Both the position numbers and the translations under genes were made by a program. Source: Gp6-AA40 sp035293405 (GTDB lineage: Bacteria; Acidobacteriota; Vicinamibacteria; Vicinamibacterales; UBA2999). From it: a stretch of DNA of 64,000 nt. Under the pieces are notes generated by a model. It was not told where the DNA came from. It worked only from the letters and a program-made list of their open reading frames with translations, and did no database searches. Below are positions 41,824-49,106 of the stretch, in pieces; within the stretch, counting starts at the first letter, position 1; each line of letters starts with the position of its first letter. The stretch spans positions 149,960 to 213,959 of the forward strand of contig DATDOE010000090.1 in assembly GCA_035293405.1 (NCBI GenBank). Reading direction: 5' to 3'.

Positions 41824-43448
41824 TCGACGAACGTGGAACCGGGCCCGTCCGCGCCATCGGGGCCTGCACTCGCGCGCTCGCGGGATCGAGCGGCGTGGAC
41901 GCCGCGATGGCCGGAGCGAATGCTCCAACACTGAGCGGGCTGCGGGCGATCGGGGATCGGCTCGCGGTGCGCACGCGCTTCCATGACGCGACGGCGTACC
42001 GCGATCACCTTCCGCCCGAGATGCCCGCGTCGGGTCTCTTCAGCGCGCTTGAACTCGCCCGTCTCGACGTGCTCGGCGTGGGCTGGCTGCCCGGCATCGC
42101 CCGCAATCTGATGGCGCATCCGGGCGCCGAGAACGATGGCGTCCGCTGGCTCGCCTTCGAGTTGATGGGCGGCCGCGCCGCGCCAGGTGAGAAGGCCGTC
42201 ATGGCCGGCGCGGTGAAGAGCGCGCTGCCCTCGCATCTAGTAGACGGTCTTACTGGGCTCGCCACACACCTGAACGATCCCGCGACGTTTGCGGCCACAG
42301 CCGCCACATGGGCGCGCGCTGCGGGCGCGCGGCTTCCGAAGGCCCTGATCGCGCCTGCCGAGGCAGGGCGCATCCCGCTGCCGGCACGCGAGGTGCGGCG
42401 TCAGCTTCCGAGGCGCGGCGACCCGGGTGCGACGTCGGCTCCCCTGCGCGAGGACCAGCGCGCCGATCCGAGTCAGGATTCAGAGGGCACCGCAACAGGG
42501 AACACGGGAGCCTCAGGTCAAGGCCACGACGGATATCGTGTCTACACCACTGCGCACGACCGGGTCGTGAACGCCGCCGCACTCGCCAGCCGGGAGGAGC
42601 TCGCCACCCTGCGCACCCAGCTCGAGGCGGAATTCGGCTCGATCCGCTCGGTAGTGGCCCGGCTGGCCAAGCGATTGATGCGCGTACTGATGGCGCGGCA
42701 AGTACGTGAATGGCGCTTCGATCTCGACGAGGGCGTCCTGGACGGCTCGCGTCTGGCCACGCTGGTCGCCAGCGGAGGCCGAGCCCGTCCCTTCAAACAA
42801 GAGAGCGATTCACCATTCCCGGGAACAGTGGTCACCCTGCTCATCGACCACTCAGGCTCGATGCGCGGCCGGCCGATGCTCATCGCCGCCCTCACGGTGG
42901 AGATCTTCGCCCGCGTGCTCGAGCGATGCGGCGTGCGCTGCGAGGTGCTGGGGTTCACCACGCGCGACTGGAACGGCGGCGAGCCCGCGCGCGAGTGGGC
43001 GGCGCACGGCTATCCCGAGAGCCCGGGGCGGCTCAACGCGCTCCAGCACATCATCGTCAAGAGCGCCGACGTCCCGTGGCGGCGGGCCCGGGTTGCTCTC
43101 GGCCTCTTCCTCCATGACGAGATGCTGAAAGAGAACATCGACGGCGAAGCGCTGGCCTGGGCTCACAAGCGTCTGCTTGCGCGCAGCGAGCCCCGCCGCA
43201 TTCTCGTGGTCGTCTCCGACGGCACGCCGATGGATGAAGCCACGCTGGCGGCCAACGGCCACGAATACCTGGAACGCCATCTGCAGGCCGTGGTCGAGGG
43301 CATCGAGAAGACCTCGCGCGTTCAACTCGCGGCGATCGGCATTGGCCACAACGTCTCGGCCTTCTACACCAACGCCACGACGGTCGCGAAGATCGAGCAG
43401 CTCGGCCCCGCCCTCAGCGCCAAGCTGACGGCGCTGCTCGGCTCATAA
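41820..43448 (+). CDS. CobT-like VWA protein, partner of the AAA+ ATPase
   Basis: 542 aa from a GTG overlapping the CobS-like stop. The N-terminal two thirds match CobT (RDHLPPEMPASGLFSALELARLDVLG), with a low-complexity acidic middle (about 200-235). The C-terminal VWA domain has a full MIDAS start, DHSGSMRG, and the later SDGTPMDEA. CobS and CobT form the ring that drives CobN. The upstream frame open back to 41529 belongs to the overlapping gene. Confidence 0.88.
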   Translation: MIDERGTGPVRAIGACTRALAGSSGVDAAMAGANAPTLSGLRAIGDRLAVRTRFHDATAYRDHLPPEMPASGLFSALELARLDVLGVGWLPGIARNLMAHPGAENDGVRWLAFELMGGRAAPGEKAVMAGAVKSALPSHLVDGLTGLATHLNDPATFAATAATWARAAGARLPKALIAPAEAGRIPLPAREVRRQLPRRGDPGATSAPLREDQRADPSQDSEGTATGNTGASGQGHDGYRVYTTAHDRVVNAAALASREELATLRTQLEAEFGSIRSVVARLAKRLMRVLMARQVREWRFDLDEGVLDGSRLATLVASGGRARPFKQESDSPFPGTVVTLLIDHSGSMRGRPMLIAALTVEIFARVLERCGVRCEVLGFTTRDWNGGEPAREWAAHGYPESPGRLNALQHIIVKSADVPWRRARVALGLFLHDEMLKENIDGEALAWAHKRLLARSEPRRILVVVSDGTPMDEATLAANGHEYLERHLQAVVEGIEKTSRVQLAAIGIGHNVSAFYTNATTVAKIEQLGPALSAKLTALLGS

Positions 43449-43531
43449 CGGCTGGTTTGACACTGGGACGTTCGTCCTGCGATAGTCGGAGCCCATAGAC
43501 TCGCAACTCCAACTATCAAGGTCCGGTATCT

Positions 43532-43642
43532 GTGTTTGAAACGATTGCCGCACTCAGTACCATCGCCTTCATCGTCGTCTTCATCGTGCTCTTCCAGATG
43601 AATCGCGCCAGCCGGAACGAGGGCGAAGACTCGCCGACCTGA
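43532..43642 (+). CDS. Possible 36-aa single-pass membrane peptide
   Basis: GTG start, MFETIAALSTIAFIVVFIVL followed by a charged tail ending EDSPT. One clean hydrophobic helix at about 4-21. AAGG lies about 9 bases upstream. It sits alone between CobT and the convergent catalase-like gene. Low-confidence call on size alone, but the hydrophobic-then-charged pattern is not random looking. Confidence 0.4.
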   Translation: MFETIAALSTIAFIVVFIVLFQMNRASRNEGEDSPT

Positions 43643-43685
43643 CGCGCGCTACTCGGCGGCCTCGACGGTGCCCTTCCGCCGGACC

Positions 43686-44657
43686 TTACCCGACCTGGCG
43701 CGACTGGCGGAACCGGGACATGGCCTCGTAGATCTCGCGACGCGCCCGGTTCATGTTCCCGAGCGGACGATGCTCCGCGAGGCAGTGCCAGGGATTGAAG
43801 GCCATGCGCTCGCAGGCGCGGTCGCGGCCCGGCACGTCGATATCCTGTCGCGGGATGCGCAGACGGGCGACGCGCACGTACGGCGACTCGCGCTCTTTCC
43901 ACTCCACGCTCGCATCCTCGATCGGCATCCTCGTGGCATCGATCTGAAACTGGACGAAGAAGTCGAAGCTCGCCTCGTCGGTGGACAGACGCTGGCGGAG
44001 CGCGTCGTGGAGGTAGGTATCGGTCACGTTCGGCTTCCGTGCGTGCACGCGAGGGGTGGGCCGGACGATGTACTTGACGGCCCGGCCGGTCCCGAACTGA
44101 TAGGGCGTCGTGCTCCAGTACGGAATGTCCAGGTGACTCGAGGGATGCTCCCGCGAGGCAAACGCGATGCGCGCGGCCTTCGGATGCGACAGGAAGTACC
44201 GGGCCTTCCCCATCGTTCCCCCTTCGACCGCCCGCAGCAGCTCCAGGAACTCCCGGGTTCCAGGGACCATCATCACGGGATGGCTGTTGAGGATGAAGTC
44301 CTGCGAGGTTTCTCCGGGTGTGAGATTCTCGCCCGGCACGCGGAGCAGCTTGATCGACATCCCGCGGACGTCTTTCGCGCGGTCTGAGGCCGACGCTGCA
44401 CTGGCGAACCGAATCCAGGCTGGATAGCTCCTCGGCTCGCTGAACGCGCCGATCCTGAGGTTGCTGTCGAGGCCGTTGACGACCAGGAGCTCGCCTTCCA
44501 CACAGCCCGAGTGCCTCGCCTGATTGAACCGGCGCAGGGGGCCCGTGGGATATCGGCTGGTGCTGGCCGACTGCAGGAAGGCGATAAACTCGGCGGTGAC
44601 GGCGCGCTCGTCCGGCGCGATGGTCTCGCCCGCGAGGTCTTGTCTCGGCCTGGCCAT
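43686..44657 (-). CDS. Catalase-related haem protein (second copy)
   Basis: 323 aa, shorter than the copy at 32724 but with the same family features: QARHSGCVEGELLV (distal histidine region), YPAWIRFASA, and NPWHCLAEHRPLGNMNRARREIYEAM at the end. It lacks the N-terminal 100 residues of the other copy. No adjacent cytochrome or DyP gene, so it is a stand-alone member. Confidence 0.85.
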   Translation of the reverse strand: MARPRQDLAGETIAPDERAVTAEFIAFLQSASTSRYPTGPLRRFNQARHSGCVEGELLVVNGLDSNLRIGAFSEPRSYPAWIRFASAASASDRAKDVRGMSIKLLRVPGENLTPGETSQDFILNSHPVMMVPGTREFLELLRAVEGGTMGKARYFLSHPKAARIAFASREHPSSHLDIPYWSTTPYQFGTGRAVKYIVRPTPRVHARKPNVTDTYLHDALRQRLSTDEASFDFFVQFQIDATRMPIEDASVEWKERESPYVRVARLRIPRQDIDVPGRDRACERMAFNPWHCLAEHRPLGNMNRARREIYEAMSRFRQSRQVG

Positions 44658-44699
44658 CGTTCAGCGTCCTCTCTGGCGCTTCGCGCGCATCATATACCG

Positions 44700-44891
44700 A
44701 TGGACCCTCTCTTCCTGGTGACGTGCCCCTACTGCGGCGAAGAAATCGAGATCTACCTGGAGCCCGAGATTCGAGGCTCGCTCGTCCAGGACTGCGAGGT
44801 GTGCTGCAACCCCTGGAATCTCAGCGTGTCGGCGGCTGACGAGGACGGCGAGCGGTACGTGGACGTCACGCGCGGCGACGGATCGGAATGA
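44700..44891 (+). CDS. Small CPXCG-motif cysteine-rich protein
   Basis: 63 aa. The N-terminus is VTCPYCGEEIEIYLEP and a second pair, CEVCCNPW, follows, together a zinc-ribbon. This is the small CPXCG family, widespread and of unknown role. Starts 42 bases after the divergent catalase-like gene's start. Confidence 0.85.
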   Translation: MDPLFLVTCPYCGEEIEIYLEPEIRGSLVQDCEVCCNPWNLSVSAADEDGERYVDVTRGDGSE

Positions 44892-45330
44892 GGAGTGCCG
44901 GTTCGTCGTCTGGCCAGCGTTGGTTTTTCGTCACCTCGTGGCCAGCCCGTTGAGCGCGGGAAGCCTGCGAGTACGCAGGCTTCCCGCGAAAAATCATCGG
45001 CGGAGTGAGCCGCGGTCCGCTGCGAGGTCGTCGCAACGGTGGCACGCCGATTGGATGCATCACTGACGGCACATCATGAACGTCCGAGTTGAGACCCTCG
45101 ACCGCCTCGATCCGCTGGTCGGCTCTTCCAGTCGGCTCTTTCCCGCCCTTCGCACCATAACCGCAGCCGCGACCGTGATGTTCACGTCGCTGTGGCATCG
45201 CCAATCGTCGATGGTGATGAGCGAAGAGTGGATGAAAGAGCACCGCTGGACGTCCCGCATCCACTAGATCTCTGGGCCCGGCCAGACCCGGTTTCCGAGT
45301 AAGACTGGCCACGCCGTGACTCCCGGGTAA
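44892..45330. other. Gene-free stretch with one long perfect hairpin
   Basis: No ORF on either strand has codon structure or family features I accept; the 63-aa ORF at 45076 looks random. The one clear element is the hairpin at 44955-44988. The stretch ends at the nonamer array that begins at 45331. Confidence 0.6.
44955..44988. repeat. Perfect 15-pair hairpin
   Basis: CGCGGGAAGCCTGCG, loop AGTA, then the exact reverse complement. Downstream on the plus strand is GAAAAATC, not a T-run, so it is not a standard rightward terminator. No gene borders it closely on either side. Confidence 0.7.
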
Positions 45331-45374
45331 GATCGTTCGGATCGTTCGGGTCGTTCGGATCGTTCCGGTCGTTC
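45331..45374. repeat. GATCGTTCG nonamer array (downstream arm of TMEM175)
   Basis: Five 9-base units of GATCGTTCG/GGTCGTTCG type end in the stop codon of the TMEM175 gene. Bases 45340-45358 are the exact reverse complement of 45968-45986 in the array on the other side of the gene. Confidence 0.85.
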
Positions 45375-45990
45375 AAGACGTCGAGATGCGGCGCTCGATG
45401 CGGCGATCGGGGATCAGCCACCAGAGGGCCACGGCAATGTAGAGGCCAACCCCCAGCCAACGGTTGACGAAGGACAGTGCGATCGCGACGGCGTAGATCG
45501 CGACCGACATCTTGCCCTTGACGTCCCGCCCGACCGCCTCGTGCAGGGTCGAGTCGGATCCGTGGTGGCGGATCAGCGCGCGCACGAGGATGAAGTACGC
45601 AATGCCGGACATCATCATCACGAACCCGTAGAGCGCCACCGGCCACCGGTCGAAGTGATTCTCGCCCATCCATGCGGTCACCAACGGCACGAGCGAGAGC
45701 CAGAACAAGAGGTGCAAGTTGCTCCACAGGATGGCGCCGTTGACTTGCTTCACGGCGTGCAGCATGTGGTGGTGATTGTTCCAGTAGATGCCGACGTGCA
45801 CGAAGCTCAGGACGTAGCTGCCGAAGACGGGCATCAGCGGGCGCAACGCCTCGAAGTCCGTGCCGTGAGGGGCCCGCATCTCGAGCACCATGATGGTGAT
45901 GATGATGGCGATGACCCCGTCGCTGAACGCTTCGAACGACCCGAACGTTTCGAACGATCCGAACGACCCGAACGACCCGAACGATCTCAG
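45373..45990 (-). CDS. TMEM175-family potassium channel-like protein
   Basis: About 205 aa if it starts at the CTG at 45990, which overlaps the stop of the preceding gene as CTGA. The first ATG (45891) would remove the family's pore-helix signature FSDGV (coded at 45913-45927) and the first half of helix 1. From the CTG the N-terminus is a run of SFG repeats, then EAFSDGVIAIIITIMVLEM, helix 1 of the bacterial TMEM175 fold. Five or six transmembrane segments follow; NNHHHMLHAV resembles the conserved histidine segment after helix 2. These proteins are K+ or monovalent cation channels. Bordered on both sides by inverted nonamer arrays. Confidence 0.7.
   Translation of the reverse strand: MRSFGSFGSFGSFETFGSFEAFSDGVIAIIITIMVLEMRAPHGTDFEALRPLMPVFGSYVLSFVHVGIYWNNHHHMLHAVKQVNGAILWSNLHLLFWLSLVPLVTAWMGENHFDRWPVALYGFVMMMSGIAYFILVRALIRHHGSDSTLHEAVGRDVKGKMSVAIYAVAIALSFVNRWLGVGLYIAVALWWLIPDRRIERRISTS
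45925..45986. repeat. GAACGACCC nonamer array (upstream arm, inside the TMEM175 N-terminus)
   Basis: Seven 9-base units of GAACGACCC/GAACGATCC type. They are opposite in orientation to 45331-45374 and translated as SFG/SFE repeats in the channel gene. The array abuts the stop codon of the protease-phospholipase gene. Confidence 0.85.
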
Positions 45991-48770
45991 GACTCCAAAT
46001 ACTCCGATAGCGTCATCCGAACGAAGCCCGCAGGCGGCTCGTCGCCGATGGCCATGCGCGCCGACTCGTGGACGATCACATCCTGGAACGTGACCGGCTT
46101 CGCCCGCGCCCAGTCCAGCTCGAAGGTTTCCGCGTAGTACTGCGAGATCTCGACGTCATCGAAGATCAGGCTCGCGTCGCGGTTCAGGGTCACACCCGAC
46201 GAGCTCCAGTTGTGGCTGCCGATCAGCACGCGGCGGCCGTCAACGACGATGCCCTTGGTGTGCGTGTTCGGCAACAGCCGCACGGTCTGGTGGACATCCA
46301 TCCCGAGCCGCTTCAGCTGCGACAAATGGAAGTCCTTGCCGTCGAGCGGCGAGCGCAGAATGATGCGACAGTCCGCGATCGTCTTCGACCGGTCGACAAG
46401 AGCGGCCACCAGCTTCTTGAGGAAGCCCGCCTCCGCTCCTTTCATGTTGATGTACTGGTTCTGAAACAGGAGCTGGGTGGTCGCCGAGCGAATCAGCTGC
46501 AGCACGGCGTTGCTGTACACAGCACCCTGCTTGTCTGGCGTCAGCAACGGCTTGACGCGTACCTTCCGCGTGATCGTCTTCGGCAGCATCACGTGCGCGG
46601 GCGGCCCTTCGGCCACCACCGCCTCCAGGACGGTCACGGGCACGTCGACGAGCGGTGGATTCTCCACCGCCTCCGGCGTCCCGCCAAGCGTCATCGCCTG
46701 CTCGAAGTCCGCCTCGATGTGGTTGCGGAACCGATCGGCCAGCGTCTTGTTGGCGATCACCACATGCCACTCACGGTTCCCGGCCTTGGAGGTCTTCGAA
46801 GGATTGTCGAGGTCGGCCGGCGCGATGAGTGGCTGACTCGTCTTGGTCCAGTTTCCGCTCGACAGCCAGACCACCGCATCCTTTCCTTCATCGCGAACCG
46901 TGACCTTGATGTGGTACGCGTTGGCGACCAGCCCGTTGGCGCCGTAGGGCACGAAGATGCGATCGAAGTGGTCGCCGAAATCGGATTCCCACTGATCGAA
47001 GGTCAGGCTGCGATCGAACTCCCCCGCCGGTATCGTGCCGCTCGAGGGGTCCTTGCTCTGCGGTGCGAGCACCATCTTCAGTGACGCCTGACCCTCGAGC
47101 TCGGCCTGCATCGCTTTCGCGATGTGCGCCGCCTGGAACTCGTACATCGAGGTCACCAGCCGCTTCTTCGTTCCGGCCAGGAAGTCGGCGAGAACGGTCC
47201 AGCTGCGCTCGGGCCCGATGTGGAGGTTCAGCTCCATCATCTCGTTGACCCAGTTGAAGCTGAATCCATGCCCGGTCCGATCCTCATCGTTGTACGAAAT
47301 CGACGTCGTCGCTTCAGTCGTCAACTCGGGCGCGCTCACCATCAGCTGCTCTTCCAGTGATGCCGGCCGGACATCGACAGGAAGGCCGCGGAACTCGCGC
47401 GGCATGCGCACCTGCACCTCCGCGAAGCGATCCGGGTGCGCGGAGACGACAATGCACTCGTCGTCGCTCAACTGCTCGTCACGAATGAGATAGCCCGCCC
47501 AGGCATCGAGCACGCCGTTGCCTCGCTGCTCCTGCCGCAACGCGTCAGCCGCCGCTTCCGCATCGGAACGCGGCGCATCCGTCTCGGCTCCTCCGGTCTG
47601 CTGCGGCTGGCCAAGCGACACGTGGACGAGGAGAGGGATCGTGATGGAGATGGTGCCGTCGTCAGTCGTTAGCGACGCGTGGGCGACCGTCGTTTTCTTG
47701 TCTTCCGGCGCTTCTGGAGGCGCGGGGCGTGGACGCGGAACGGGCGACGGCGTCCCCCCGTGCCACGGCCGGGTCTTCAGATACTGCCGCATCATCGAGG
47801 CAGGGACCGCGTAGTTCTCGACCATGTAGAGACCCGCGAAGTGCAGCGCGACCGCGCGTCCCGTCTTCATGTCCAGCACCACCGACCCGGAGTTGCCGCC
47901 GAGCGTCGTGCAGTCGTGCGTGGCCCAGCCGCGGCTCGCTTTGCCGACGAGGCCGGGTGCGATGCGTTTGATGTCGTAGGTGCCGTTGTAGATCCGATCC
48001 ATCCACGCCTGATCGGGAATGATGTGGGCCGGCGCTCGTGCCGGGTAGCCGACGACCGCAACGTGCGTGTTCTCGGCAACGTCCGCGTCAGCCAGCGGAA
48101 TGAACGGCGGCCGGCCCTCCACGACGCTTCCGCTGCCGATCTGCAGAAACGCGATGTCGGCTTTCCTGGCCTCCGATTCAATCCACAGCACGCGGCGGAC
48201 GGGCACTGACGCCGCCTCGGTCACGCCGAGCTCATGGCGTGAGTCGAGCGACACGACCATGTCATCGCCAAACCGTCCCGGACGGAAACGATAATGCGCG
48301 CCGTCCCGCTGCGCGATGAGATCCGCCACATGCCGGTTCGTGACGACGATGTCGCGATCGACGAGCCAGCCGGTGCCCACGTAGGTCGCGTTGCCCGGGA
48401 AGTTGGCGACATCGATGCGACCGACAAGAGGGATGACCGACCCGAGAAGGCCCGCCGCGCCCTTCAATCGCGCGACGATCTGCTTGGCCGACGCTTCGAT
48501 CAGCGCATCCTGGTAGACGATCTGACGGTCCTTGATGAGAAACGCCGGACGGCCTTCGCGAACGATGGTCTCGAAGGCGATGTCGTCGGCCTCGATGCCG
48601 CGCAGGCCCGAGGCCGCGGCTTCGAGCCTGAACGCATTGCCCGGAGACGAGACCAGATTGTCGAACCGCGCCGACAGCTCGCGGTGCAGATCCGGGTCGT
48701 TGTGCTCCAGCGCCTGCAACCAGTTGCGGTAGAGGCTCCGGTCGCTCCCGGACGTCATGTGTGGCGACAT
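45987..48770 (-). CDS. Trypsin-like protease fused to a two-HKD phospholipase D
   Basis: 927 aa. AAGGAG upstream supports the ATG at 48770. A trypsin-fold domain with His147 (VTNRHVAD), Asp205 (KADIAFLQI) and Ser294 (LGGNSGS) covers about 110-330. A proline-rich linker (about 335-360) leads to a middle region, then a phospholipase D module with two HKD motifs: HIKVTVRD from His620 with SSGNW, and HTKGIVVDGRR from His837 with GSHNW. Both active sites look complete. No signal peptide, so it is probably cytoplasmic. A linked protease and nuclease or lipase fits an effector of a conflict system; that is inference. Confidence 0.85.
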   Translation of the reverse strand: MSPHMTSGSDRSLYRNWLQALEHNDPDLHRELSARFDNLVSSPGNAFRLEAAASGLRGIEADDIAFETIVREGRPAFLIKDRQIVYQDALIEASAKQIVARLKGAAGLLGSVIPLVGRIDVANFPGNATYVGTGWLVDRDIVVTNRHVADLIAQRDGAHYRFRPGRFGDDMVVSLDSRHELGVTEAASVPVRRVLWIESEARKADIAFLQIGSGSVVEGRPPFIPLADADVAENTHVAVVGYPARAPAHIIPDQAWMDRIYNGTYDIKRIAPGLVGKASRGWATHDCTTLGGNSGSVVLDMKTGRAVALHFAGLYMVENYAVPASMMRQYLKTRPWHGGTPSPVPRPRPAPPEAPEDKKTTVAHASLTTDDGTISITIPLLVHVSLGQPQQTGGAETDAPRSDAEAAADALRQEQRGNGVLDAWAGYLIRDEQLSDDECIVVSAHPDRFAEVQVRMPREFRGLPVDVRPASLEEQLMVSAPELTTEATTSISYNDEDRTGHGFSFNWVNEMMELNLHIGPERSWTVLADFLAGTKKRLVTSMYEFQAAHIAKAMQAELEGQASLKMVLAPQSKDPSSGTIPAGEFDRSLTFDQWESDFGDHFDRIFVPYGANGLVANAYHIKVTVRDEGKDAVVWLSSGNWTKTSQPLIAPADLDNPSKTSKAGNREWHVVIANKTLADRFRNHIEADFEQAMTLGGTPEAVENPPLVDVPVTVLEAVVAEGPPAHVMLPKTITRKVRVKPLLTPDKQGAVYSNAVLQLIRSATTQLLFQNQYINMKGAEAGFLKKLVAALVDRSKTIADCRIILRSPLDGKDFHLSQLKRLGMDVHQTVRLLPNTHTKGIVVDGRRVLIGSHNWSSSGVTLNRDASLIFDDVEISQYYAETFELDWARAKPVTFQDVIVHESARMAIGDEPPAGFVRMTLSEYLES

Positions 48771-49106
48771 CCTGCACTCCTTCAGTGAACCGAGCCTGCT
48801 CAGGATCTTCGCGCGAGAAGGTCCCCCTCCGCCGAAGGCTTCGGCGGGACAGGCCTACGCAAACCATTAACGCTGGGGCCAGACCATTCGAACACAGACT
48901 TGCCTGCCGCTTCACGGCAGGAAGCGATTCTTCACGATCACTCTCAACTCGAAATCACTACCGGTTTTGATCAGAACTCTTTATCAGAGTGGAACACGGC
49001 TTTCTCAAAGTGGAACACGCCCAGGAGCTGCCCCCCGGATTTGCGCCGAGAGTGAACAGTCTTCGATGGCAATCCGCTTGCTCCGTCGGTCGGGTCCAGG
49101 TGTCGT
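48771..49106. other. 336-base gene-free gap with palindromes and a direct repeat
   Basis: No ORF. Contains CCGCCGA-AGGCT-TCGGCGG (48829-48847), CCTGCCG-CTTCA-CGGCAGG (around 48915-48933) and two copies of AGTGGAACACG 24 bases apart (around 48990-49019). The last could be the tip of a lost insertion sequence. It separates the leftward protease-phospholipase from the rightward transporter locus, so both promoters must lie here. Confidence 0.5.

Noticed and set aside
45076..45267. 63-codon ORF in the gene-free stretch
   Set aside because: No ribosome site, no recognisable pattern, and lies next to repeats.
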